Program-made: the position numbers and the translations under genes
The notes under the pieces: model-generated
The model's database searches: none
Told to the model about the DNA's origin: nothing
What the model saw: the letters and a program-made list of their open reading frames with translations, nothing else
From: Thiothrix winogradskyi
GTDB lineage: Bacteria; Pseudomonadota; Gammaproteobacteria; Thiotrichales; Thiotrichaceae
NCBI RefSeq assembly: GCF_021650935.1
Contig: NZ_CP091244.1
Coordinates: 620,001-684,000 of the forward strand
Length of the DNA stretch: 64,000 bases
Direction of reading: 5' to 3'
Part shown: positions 37,208-45,660 of the stretch, piece after piece
How the letters are laid out: the number at the start of each line of letters is the position of its first letter
How positions within the stretch are numbered: the first letter of the stretch is position 1

Positions 37208-38248
37208 TCACAGCAACCATGCATCCGGCAAATCCGTTAACGGGGCGACACTGATTTCCTGAATCGCAGCCCCCGGTCGTGCGAATTTGCACACGACTTC
37301 CGGCGCGTGTTTGCCTTGGCTGTAACGGGCTGAAATTTGCGCGGCTAGTTGGATGTCCTCATCCGTAATCGTGTCGCCATCCAGCAAGGTTAACGGGCCG
37401 GAATGACTGGCGGTTTTGATCCAAATGAATTGGTTTTTGTAACCTTCGAGGAAATTGGTTTCGCCTTCCTCGCGTGACACAATCATTTTGAAATGCGGGC
37501 GTGGGCGTAAATGCCGTCCGATTTTCAGCAGCATAATGTCATCAAGTTCGTAATCCCGGTTGGGGCGATGCGCCCACAAATCTTTCAACTTGTCGGTGTA
37601 ATTAGCATCCGTGAGGAAGCAACAGCCGCCCGCCGGTTGCGCGTATTCGGCGATTCCCCATTGCGCGGCGAGTGCCATTTGCGGTTTGCGGCTACGACCG
37701 TTGAAACCAAACAATTTTTCACGGTCAATCCAGCCTTCGCGTTCGGGTTTGCTGGGGGGCAAATTACGCGCTGACAATGGGCGTAATAGCAAGTCTTCTG
37801 CGCCGGATTCTGCGGCGATAATCGGCATGGTTTTGGCGCGTTGCGACATGGGGCGTTGCCCCACCACTTCACCGGTAATAATGAAGTCGAAACCTTTTTG
37901 CTGAATCCACTCGTGCGCTTTTTTCACCATAAAAATTTTGCAGTCAAGGCAAGGATTCATATTCGCGCCGTAACCGTATTTGGGGTTGAGCACGACATCT
38001 TTGTATTCCTCCACAATATCCACAATGTGCAGTTTGATACCAAGCTGTTCGGCTACCCACAAGGCATTATTGCGCTTGATTTTGTCGCTGTGATGTTTGC
38101 GGATAGCATGGGTATGGCCTTCTACGCAGAAGCCGGTGTAAAAGTTGATGCCTTCCACATGAATGCCTTGTTCCAGCACCGCTTTGGTGGCAAGCATGGA
38201 ATCAAGGCCGCCGGAAAGCAGCGAAACAGCGCGGTATTGTCGAGTCAT
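37208..38248 (-). CDS. PP-loop ATPase, tRNA thiolation-type (ThiI/MnmA-like)
   Basis: The 346-residue protein opens with the PP-loop pyrophosphatase motif LSGGLDSML. Cys in NPCLDCKIFM and in GGCCFLTD are placed like those of sulfur-transfer enzymes. Such proteins adenylate a uridine or other target and often install sulfur. It does not match MnmA or ThiI fully; related proteins are commonly annotated as tRNA methyltransferase-like or thiouridine synthases, so the substrate stays open. The C-terminal ~100 residues form a separate domain. ATG at 38248 is chosen because the conserved region begins there; an upstream extension to 38449 overlaps the divergent gene and is unlikely. Confidence 0.7.
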   Translation of the reverse strand: MTRQYRAVSLLSGGLDSMLATKAVLEQGIHVEGINFYTGFCVEGHTHAIRKHHSDKIKRNNALWVAEQLGIKLHIVDIVEEYKDVVLNPKYGYGANMNPCLDCKIFMVKKAHEWIQQKGFDFIITGEVVGQRPMSQRAKTMPIIAAESGAEDLLLRPLSARNLPPSKPEREGWIDREKLFGFNGRSRKPQMALAAQWGIAEYAQPAGGCCFLTDANYTDKLKDLWAHRPNRDYELDDIMLLKIGRHLRPRPHFKMIVSREEGETNFLEGYKNQFIWIKTASHSGPLTLLDGDTITDEDIQLAAQISARYSQGKHAPEVVCKFARPGAAIQEISVAPLTDLPDAWLL

Positions 38249-38404
38249 GACGGTCACTAACTGGTTAGGGGAAGGCGTAGTATACGCTATGCGCGGGTGG
38301 CTTGTGCCAGTCTTCCAGCGACTGCTACCACTGTTCGCGGCGGTGCTCAACAGCGATTCAATACGATGATAGGGTGTATTTATGTCTACACTTGAGTTTG
38401 TTTC

Positions 38405-39529
38405 ATGACTGCCACTACTATTTTGTCCGCGTATTACCGGCATAAGCAAGGCGGATTTACCACGCGCCTATACCGCGCTTACCGTGCCTTGGATGCGGCG
38501 GGTTATCGGGTCATTTATATTGCGACGGAAAAGCTGCCGGTGGAGGGCGAAAATATCCAACCCATCATTTTACCGATGCGCTCCCGCCCGACTTCATTAT
38601 GGTATTGGCCGGAATTTTATATCCGTGCCTTGCGTGAATTGCGCCGCCTGACCCGCGAACATCAGGTGCAACAACACCTTATGTTTTCATTTTTTTATGC
38701 CAGCTTGTCGATTCTAGCCAGTTGGGGTTTGAAAGTACGGACACTCACGTTTATTCGTGGGGATGATATTTTCGATGCGGCAAAAAAGCGCTTTGCCCGT
38801 CCGCGTATTTGGGTGCATAGCCTATTGGAGAAGCTGGGAATACGCTATTCGCATCAGGTGATTACCACCAGCGACACCATGAAGGCAATCATCAATCAAC
38901 GTTCCGGCGGGCAGGATAAAACCCAAAGCTTGCCTAATAATATTGCTACGCAAGCACTGGCGATTCAGTTGCCGAATATTCGCCAGGACACGATACGAAT
39001 TGCCACGCTGTCGGTGTTGAATCCGCGCAAAAATCAGTTATTGGTCTTGAAAGCACTTCAACAATTGCCCACGCAAAACTGGGAATACTTATTGATTGGC
39101 AGTGATAACAGCGGGCGAGATTATCAGGCAGAATTGCAAGCATACGTCACCGCCAATGGGTTAACGGAACGGGTGAAGTTTCTCGGCTGGCGTGATGATG
39201 TTCCCGCTATTTTGCAACGCTGCCATTTGTTGTTACTGCCGACCTTGCACGAAGGTTCGCCCAATGCCCTGCTTGAGGCAATGGGGTATGGTTTGCCTTG
39301 TCTTGCCAGTGATATTCCTGAAATTCGTGAAATTTTACCCGACGAAGAACTGTTATTTGACCCCCACGATCCGCTGGAATTGACCCACAAGCTGAGCCGT
39401 TTTCTGCAATTGCCCGGTTACGCGGGCGTGATTCAAGCCAAAACCGCCCAGTGCAAGGCGCGTTATACCTTTGACTGGGATCAGCGTTTGGTGGCGTTGG
39501 TCGATGCCGCTGCCGCTGCCGATGGTTAA
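38405..39529 (+). CDS. GT4-type glycosyltransferase
   Basis: The 374-residue protein has two Rossmann-like halves of the GT-B fold. The C-terminal nucleotide-sugar site shows the E-x7-E pattern in LHEGSPNALLEAMGYGLP, and VLNPRKNQLLVLKAL lies at the start of the domain. Family 4 enzymes retain configuration and build glycans on the cytoplasmic side. It begins a plus-strand cluster with a flippase and a GT4-Wzc gene, so it should add a sugar to a lipid-linked repeat unit. Its stop overlaps the flippase start. Confidence 0.85.
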   Translation: MTATTILSAYYRHKQGGFTTRLYRAYRALDAAGYRVIYIATEKLPVEGENIQPIILPMRSRPTSLWYWPEFYIRALRELRRLTREHQVQQHLMFSFFYASLSILASWGLKVRTLTFIRGDDIFDAAKKRFARPRIWVHSLLEKLGIRYSHQVITTSDTMKAIINQRSGGQDKTQSLPNNIATQALAIQLPNIRQDTIRIATLSVLNPRKNQLLVLKALQQLPTQNWEYLLIGSDNSGRDYQAELQAYVTANGLTERVKFLGWRDDVPAILQRCHLLLLPTLHEGSPNALLEAMGYGLPCLASDIPEIREILPDEELLFDPHDPLELTHKLSRFLQLPGYAGVIQAKTAQCKARYTFDWDQRLVALVDAAAAADG

Positions 39530-41024
39530 ACACAATAGCTATACCAGTTCTACCCTGATTCGCCTGCTGGCAATTGGGCTGAATGCGGTTGGGGCGTTGC
39601 TGTTGTTGCCGTTTGTGCTCAATGCCTTGGGGACAAACGATTTTGGCATTTGGGCAATGGCAACCTCAATCACTGGCTATTTAATGTTGCTGGATTTTGG
39701 CATTGCCTTGGCGTGCACACGCTATTTGTCGATGCATAGCGAGGATAAGCAGCAATGGCGACGCACGTTCAGCAGTGCTTTTTTGCTATCACTGGGCTTG
39801 GCTGCCGTGTTGGTTGGTCTGGCAATAGTGGTGCAGCTATCGCTTTATGGCGGGTTATTGCCTGCCACTTACCAACCCATACCGGATGTGATTACGCTGT
39901 TGTTGGTGGAAGTCGCGCTATCCATTCCCTTGCGTTTGTACCAAAGCATTTTGCGGGCAGAAGTGCGCTACGTGGAAATCGGGCTGTTTGAAATTGTGCG
40001 TATTGTGTTGCGCTTGGTAGGGATTCCGCTATTGCTGTGGGCGGGCGGCGGGTTAATGACGATTTTGGTGTATGCCTCGGTCATCAATGTGCTGTTTTTT
40101 GCGTTGATGCTGGGCAGCGTGTATTGGCGTGAACGCAGCACTTACCTCGATTGGCAGGCATGGGATGTGCAGCATTTGCGCGAATTACTCGGTTTCAGTC
40201 AATACGCCGCAGTCACGCAGGTGGCAGAGTTTTTCAAATACCGCACCGATAACCTGTTGGTTGGGGTATTGCTCGGCGTGAGTGCGGTCGCGCCTTACGC
40301 GATTATGGTGGTAATCATCGACATGTTGACGCAAATCCTAATGCGTTTTCAAAGCTATTGGGACACCATCATTATGCGCCATGCGGGGGAACAGCGGCTG
40401 GCGAGTGCGCTGGATACCACGCTGACTTCCTTGCAAATTGGGGTATCGTTGGCGTTGTTAGCCACGTTTAATACCTGGTTGTTGGGCGCTCAGTTTCTTA
40501 CCTTGTGGGTGGGCGACACGTATGCGGCGCTTTCAACCTCGTTGACCTTATTCACGCTGATATTGCCGGGGCTGGCGGTGCAATTGGCAACGTCACCGTA
40601 TTTCAATGCCTTAGGGCGACAACGTACCAATGCGACGCTGGCATTATTGGAAATCGCACTCAAGCTGGGCTTACTGCTGCCACTGATTAATGGGTTTGAT
40701 GCGGATGGGGTTATTTTTGCCGGTGTGGTAGCAGCAATGGTGACGGCTTTACTGCGCTTGTGGGTTATAGCAGGTATTGTGCGTTGTAAGTTTGGGCACT
40801 TGGTTCAGGTAGTCATCTGCAAATTACTGCCAGTTATCGGGCTGCTGGGCGTGTTGTGGGGATTGCGTTGGATGCTGGAGAGCGTGGGTACACCGCTGCT
40901 CTTGACCGTAGCAATGATTTTATGCCTACAGGTATTGGGATTATTATTTCTTATTAGAAAACCCATTAAGACGCATCATCGAGTGGTTTCTGCCATTTGT
41001 CCACGCCTGCATGGCGGCGGCTGA
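39522..41024 (+). CDS. Polysaccharide flippase (Wzx-like)
   Basis: The 500-residue protein has about 12-14 membrane segments and the N-terminal pattern of the polysaccharide transporter family (LIRLLAIGLNAVGALLLLPFVLNALGTNDFGIWAM). It would move lipid-linked repeat units across the inner membrane in a Wzx/Wzy pathway. ATG at 39522 overlaps the last codons of the GT gene; an in-frame ATG at 39504 is an alternative. It is followed after about 50 bases by the GT4-Wzc gene. No wzy lies directly beside it, but the ligase-like protein at 11591 may be related. Confidence 0.82.
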   Translation: MVKHNSYTSSTLIRLLAIGLNAVGALLLLPFVLNALGTNDFGIWAMATSITGYLMLLDFGIALACTRYLSMHSEDKQQWRRTFSSAFLLSLGLAAVLVGLAIVVQLSLYGGLLPATYQPIPDVITLLLVEVALSIPLRLYQSILRAEVRYVEIGLFEIVRIVLRLVGIPLLLWAGGGLMTILVYASVINVLFFALMLGSVYWRERSTYLDWQAWDVQHLRELLGFSQYAAVTQVAEFFKYRTDNLLVGVLLGVSAVAPYAIMVVIIDMLTQILMRFQSYWDTIIMRHAGEQRLASALDTTLTSLQIGVSLALLATFNTWLLGAQFLTLWVGDTYAALSTSLTLFTLILPGLAVQLATSPYFNALGRQRTNATLALLEIALKLGLLLPLINGFDADGVIFAGVVAAMVTALLRLWVIAGIVRCKFGHLVQVVICKLLPVIGLLGVLWGLRWMLESVGTPLLLTVAMILCLQVLGLLFLIRKPIKTHHRVVSAICPRLHGGG

Positions 41025-41074
41025 CAGCTTTGCCTATTGTCAAGCTTAACGAAACCATCAAAAACGAGCATCCC

Positions 41075-44050
41075 TTGAAAATCGCATTCATCGCCATCAA
41101 AGGAATCGACCGCATCGGCGGGGTTGAGACCTATACCATCGAGTTGGGCAGAAGGTTGGTCGATGCCGGGCATCAAGTTATTGTGTACACGGCAACCACC
41201 CCGGAACACCCGACACCCTTCTATTATCAGGGGATGCGGATTATTCCGCTGCCCACGCTACGCCATAAATATTTTGAAAAAATGGTACTGGTTATCCTCG
41301 CGAGTCTGCATCAGTTTTCGGTGAAAGGCATTGATGTGGTGCATTACCATGCTGTCGGCCCTAGCTTATTTTCGTTTTTGCCGCGCTTGGTCGGGCGTTA
41401 CACCGTATTTCAAAGCCACGGGCATGAATGGGAACGTAACTCATGGAACTGGGTCGCCAGACTGTTTTTCCAGCTATCAGAAAAGCTGACGTTTTGGTTT
41501 GCGAATGATTCCACGGCGGTTTCGCGCACCCTCCAGCAGTATTACCAGCAAAAGTACCATCAGGATGTCACCTATATCCCTACCGGCATCACGCCCCGAT
41601 TGCATCCCCCTGCGGTCAATACAATAACCGCTTATGGGGTAACAGCAGGCGGCTATATTCTCTACGTCGGGCGTTTGTCCTTGGAAAAACGGGTACACGA
41701 TCTGATTCAAGCCTATCAGCAATTGGTGCAACCCCGCGTCAAACTGGTGATTGTGGGCAGTGCACGTGCGCAAGACCCCTATGGCGATGAATTGCAAGCG
41801 CTGGCCAACGGCGATCCGAATATCGTGTTTACCGGGGCTGTTTATGGCGAAGCCTTAGCCGAATGGTACGGCAACGCTTTTGTATACGTACTGCCCTCAC
41901 AGATGGAGGGTTTACCGATTACCCTGCTGGAGGCGATGAGCCTCGGCTGCTGTTGCATCGCCAGTGATATTGACGCAAACAGTGAAGCACTCGGCGGCAA
42001 AGGCATTCTGTTTCCGACCGGGCAACCCGCCGCATTACGCGATTGCTTGCAAGCCGCTCTCGATGATCCGTCGGCAGTGCAACAAGTCGGCGCCACGTTA
42101 TACCAGCGTGTTCTGACGCATTACACCTGGACACTGGTAACGGATCAATTCATTCAATTTTACCAAAAAGCACTACCGGCTACGGTCAAGAAAGGCAATG
42201 TAACCATTATGAAAGGCAAAGACGCTTCCTCGATTCATTACCCTGCCAAGACCGTGCAGGAATCGCCTAACGCCCCGCAAATTTTGCTGGCTGAACCCGT
42301 AGCAGGGCGTGATTACAGCGCTTATGCTTCGCCGCCTAAAATCCCCTTGTCGCATTACTGGAGTACCTTGCGCCAGAATATGGGGGCAATCATGTTAGCA
42401 ACGGCGCTGATGACCGCGTTGCTATTAGCGTTAGCATTGCTGACTAACCCGGCCTACACTGCGAAAACCAGTGTCAAAATCGAAACAACCTCACCCAAGT
42501 TACTCGAATATGACGTGGATACCGCCCGTCCGCCATCCTATATTGATGAAAATATTTTCTACAACACCCAATACAAAATGTTGCGCAGCCGCGATTTGGC
42601 GACAGAAGTGATTGATACCTTAGGGATTCGCAACACATTGCTACAAAAGCGGGCATTTAAAGCCCCGGTTTACTGGTTGACTGATCCGATGAAAAGCTTG
42701 GTCGCGGATGTGCGCCAATTATTCCCTAGTAGTGATAACGCTTTAGGGGATAGTTCACCCGTATCGGCAGAAGAGGTTTTTCTCGAACACCTGACTATCA
42801 GCCCGGTGCGTAACTCCCGCATTATTGACATCCACTTCACGGCGGCTGATCCGATCATGGCGCGGGATGTGGTGCAAAGCATGACAGAAGTATTCGTGCA
42901 ATTGCAGCAACGTGGTCGTCAGGCATCGGCTGAGCAAGCCACGCAATTTCTCGACAAACAAATTGACGAAGCTCGCGCCAAACTGCAAACCAGTGAAACT
43001 GCACTGATCCGTTATGCGCGTGACAAAAACATTGTCGATACGGACTCGGACAAATCCCTGATTGCGAAAAATCTGGAAGATCTCAGCACGTCGTTCATGG
43101 CAGCGAAGGAAAAGCGTATCCAAACCCAGAGCCTATATGACAGCAAAGGCAAGCTTTCCGGCGGGCTGAATGTGGATGAAAATCCCCTGATTCAGGAACA
43201 CAAAAAAGAGCTAGGTAAACTGGAAAGCACTTACTTGGCAAACCTAGAGCTATTCAAGCCGAATTACCCTTCCATGCTCTCGTTACAGGAACAGATTGAT
43301 AGCCGCAAACGTCTGATTGCCACAGAAAGCGCCCATATCCGTTCCAGCACCACGACGAATATGAAAGCCTCGTATGAAGCAGCCTTGGCGGAAGAGCGTA
43401 AGCTTGGCAACGAAATTAAGCTCTTAGAAAAGCAATTGCTGCAATTCCGTGATGACAGCATTGGTTATGCCAACCTCAAACGCGATGTCGAGACCTCCCG
43501 CAGTTTGTACGACGGTTTGCTGCAACGTCTCAAAGAAATCAATGTGGTGGAAACGGCACAGACCGGCAGCATTGCAGTGGTGGACAAAGCCATTATTCCA
43601 CCGCGTAAAGATGGTCCCAGTTACGCCAAATACGGGTTATTAGGATTATTGTCGGGCTTATTCCTGAGTTCACTGTTGGTGCTGTTGCGTGAAAGCTTGC
43701 AACCCAAAGTACGCCTCACCGCTGACTTACAGGAAATCGGTGGCAAATACCAAGTGCTGCACTCCCTGCCTTTCAGTAAAACCTTGGGGCGTGGTACGCA
43801 GGCAGAATTGCTCAGCCGCAATCCAGACCCGGTGTGGGTAGATGCCTTGCGTTACCTGAAAACGTCGCTGGTGTTGGCGAATAATGGCAAGTTTCCACAA
43901 ATCCTGCACATCACCAGCCCGTTACCGGGGGAAGGCAAAAGCACGACGGCGGTTAACTTGGCGCTGATGCTGGCGAATACTGGCAATAAGGTATTGCTGA
44001 TTGATGCCGATTTGCGCAAGCCCACCGTACATAACCTGAGTTCGGGATAA
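41075..44050 (+). CDS. GT4 glycosyltransferase fused to Wzc-type chain-length tyrosine kinase, cut by IS982
   Basis: One frame encodes a GT4 domain (starting LKIAFIAIKGIDRIGG, with PSQMEGLPITLLEAM as its E-x7-E site) and, without a stop, a Wzz/Wzc protein. The latter has two membrane segments around a coiled-coil loop, PPRKDGP near the second, Walker A SPLPGEGKSTTA and Walker A' LLIDADLRKPT. The IS982 element follows at 44034 and adds a false stop at 44048-44050. Walker B lies beyond the IS. TTG at 41075 is the best start by homology; TTG at 40997 would extend it. An ATG at 42209 could start Wzc alone. As it stands the kinase is truncated. Confidence 0.8.
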   Translation: MKIAFIAIKGIDRIGGVETYTIELGRRLVDAGHQVIVYTATTPEHPTPFYYQGMRIIPLPTLRHKYFEKMVLVILASLHQFSVKGIDVVHYHAVGPSLFSFLPRLVGRYTVFQSHGHEWERNSWNWVARLFFQLSEKLTFWFANDSTAVSRTLQQYYQQKYHQDVTYIPTGITPRLHPPAVNTITAYGVTAGGYILYVGRLSLEKRVHDLIQAYQQLVQPRVKLVIVGSARAQDPYGDELQALANGDPNIVFTGAVYGEALAEWYGNAFVYVLPSQMEGLPITLLEAMSLGCCCIASDIDANSEALGGKGILFPTGQPAALRDCLQAALDDPSAVQQVGATLYQRVLTHYTWTLVTDQFIQFYQKALPATVKKGNVTIMKGKDASSIHYPAKTVQESPNAPQILLAEPVAGRDYSAYASPPKIPLSHYWSTLRQNMGAIMLATALMTALLLALALLTNPAYTAKTSVKIETTSPKLLEYDVDTARPPSYIDENIFYNTQYKMLRSRDLATEVIDTLGIRNTLLQKRAFKAPVYWLTDPMKSLVADVRQLFPSSDNALGDSSPVSAEEVFLEHLTISPVRNSRIIDIHFTAADPIMARDVVQSMTEVFVQLQQRGRQASAEQATQFLDKQIDEARAKLQTSETALIRYARDKNIVDTDSDKSLIAKNLEDLSTSFMAAKEKRIQTQSLYDSKGKLSGGLNVDENPLIQEHKKELGKLESTYLANLELFKPNYPSMLSLQEQIDSRKRLIATESAHIRSSTTTNMKASYEAALAEERKLGNEIKLLEKQLLQFRDDSIGYANLKRDVETSRSLYDGLLQRLKEINVVETAQTGSIAVVDKAIIPPRKDGPSYAKYGLLGLLSGLFLSSLLVLLRESLQPKVRLTADLQEIGGKYQVLHSLPFSKTLGRGTQAELLSRNPDPVWVDALRYLKTSLVLANNGKFPQILHITSPLPGEGKSTTAVNLALMLANTGNKVLLIDADLRKPTVHNLSSG
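44028..44033 (+). repeat. Target-site duplication, left
   Basis: TACATA immediately before the left inverted repeat matches 45025-45030. Removing the IS and one copy joins the wzc codons in frame as Val-His-Lys-His. Confidence 0.85.
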
Positions 44051-45024
44051 GGTAAGGCGCAGCCTTTCATGGGAGAATGTGAGTAACCACACACAACATT
44101 GACCCCACCAAAGGCTGCTACTGAGATGCTAACACGGTTATTCTGTGCCATTGACGATTTTTGTCAGGACTTTCATCCCGAATGGAACAAAACGTTATTG
44201 ACCCCGAAAGGCGGGCATCGTCGTCGCCACAGTGGTCTTGGCGATAGTGAAATCATGACGATTTTGGTGCATTACCACCAAGTGGGGTATCGTACTTTCA
44301 AGTGGTATTATGAGCGTCATGTCAAAGTATTTCTTAAGGGTCATTTCCCGCAACTCCCTAGTTATCAACGTTTTATTGAGTTAATGCCGCGTGTTCTTTT
44401 GCCACTAACCCTGTTTATGCAGCAACGCTGTGAAACGGGGCGAGGTATTGCCTTCATAGACTCTACCCCCTTGAAAGTCTGTGAAAATTTGCGTATTCCA
44501 CGTCATCACACCTTTCGCAAAGACGCAGGGCGGGGTAAATCGTCAACAGGCTGGTTTTATGGGTTCAAACTTCATTTGGTCGTGGATGACTGCGGCAATA
44601 TTTTATCGTTTGCCATTACTTCGGGTAATACCGATGACCGTAAGCCCGTTCCACGTTGCTGAAAAAAGTGGTCGGCAAAGTCTTTGGTGATCGTGGCTAC
44701 ATTTCCAAGGCATTGACAGAATCGTTGGCAGAGCAAGGGGTTGAATGGATTACCTCGCTGAAGAAAAACATGAAACCCGTGGCGCGTGACACGTTCGATA
44801 CACTGATGTTGCGTAAACGGAGCATCATCGAAACCATCAATGATCAGTTGAAAAATATTTCACAAATTGAGCATTCACGCCACCGTTCACTCACTAACTA
44901 TATGATTAACATCATTGCTGGCTTGGTGTCATATGCCTATCAAGATAAAAAACCAGCACTGGATTTAAAAACATCAGCATTGGTTGTGATCTAAATTGAG
45001 GGATGGCTTATCCCGAACTCAGGT
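44034..45024 (+). mobile_element. IS982 family insertion sequence inside the wzc-like gene
   Basis: The element is 991 bp with perfect 18-bp terminal inverted repeats: ACCTGAGTTCGGGATAAG at 44034-44051 and its complement at 45007-45024. Target duplications TACATA flank it (44028-44033 and 45025-45030). The transposase frame is broken by a single-base loss, so this copy may be inactive on its own. Confidence 0.93.
44126..44994 (+). pseudogene. Frameshifted IS982 family transposase
   Basis: Two frames make up one DDE transposase of the IS982 family. The first (44126-44662) has LFCAIDDFCQDF, the DSTPLKVCENLRIPRH region with a catalytic Asp, and STGWFYGFKLHLVVD with the second. The second (about 44656-44994) has FGDRGYISK and RKRSIIETINDQLK with the catalytic Glu. 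The span is 869 bases; one added base would give a single 289-residue protein, the usual family length. The break falls near 44650-44660, and no slippery heptamer precedes the stop, so a mutation is more likely than programmed frameshifting. Confidence 0.85.
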
Positions 45025-45030
45025 TACATA
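45025..45030 (+). repeat. Target-site duplication, right
   Basis: TACATA follows the right inverted repeat and matches the left copy exactly. Confidence 0.85.
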
Positions 45031-45482
45031 AGCATTTGGAACTGGATAATACCCACGGTTTAACCCATTACCTCACGGGTGCGGCGCATGAAAGCCCGCT
45101 GGCACGGGTGAAAGGTGCGCGGTTATTATTCGTGGTTTGTGCAGGTCCGGCTGTGCCTGACCCAGTGGAGGCGCTTTCCAGCCATAATATGCAGACCTTG
45201 CTGGATAAATCACGCGAAATTTTTGATTACGTGATTATTGATGCGCCTCCCGTGCTGGGCATGGCTGATTCCTTATTGCTGGCAAACCGTGCCGATGGCA
45301 CTTTGTTGATCGTGGCGAACAACCGCTCCACCAAACAGGATGTCCGCACCGGCATTGACTGCATTGAAAAAAGCCACGGTAAACTCCTGGGGCTGGTGCA
45401 GAACATGGTTCCCAGCAAAGCCAGCAGCAGCCCCAGCAGTTATTACTCTGATGGGCGCGGCATGATTGTTCACGCTGCTTAA
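45031..45482 (+). pseudogene. 3' part of the wzc-like tyrosine kinase gene, displaced by IS982
   Basis: This is the continuation of the interrupted kinase: KHLELDNTHGLTHYLTG, then Walker B YVIIDAPP and a short tail with SSYYS, where C-terminal Tyr are often autophosphorylated in such kinases. Joined to the upstream part after removal of the IS, the reading frame gives 1136 residues from TTG 41075 without a stop. A possible start at 45003 lies inside the IS end and has no support as a real gene start. Confidence 0.85.
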
Positions 45483-45583
45483 TTGTACACATTGGGCAAA
45501 ATCGCGGCACTGGTGCAAATAAACGGTATATTTTTTCCAACGAGTGGTCTATTTCACACTAGAATTAAGAAATAGAAACCTAC

Positions 45584-45645
45584 GCCCGCCTCTAACTTTA
45601 GAGGGAGACTATGGTCTATCGAATAATACGACGGGCGGATAACAC
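45584..45645 (+). promoter_or_regulatory. Structured leader before the beta-helix gene
   Basis: CCTCTAA and TTAGAGG form a tight hairpin near 45590-45605. CGCCCG just before it and CGGGCG near 45635 could enclose it in a longer stem. The ribosome-binding site GGGGAA follows at about 45648-45653, so this may be a control element or a stabilising leader. No known riboswitch was recognised. Confidence 0.35.
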
Positions 45646-45660
45646 TTGGGGAACGATACC

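Noticed and set aside
44650..44670. Programmed -1 frameshift site in the IS982 transposase
   Set aside because: The A-rich run lies after the stop codon of the first frame, so ribosomes would not reach it; a simple base loss fits better.
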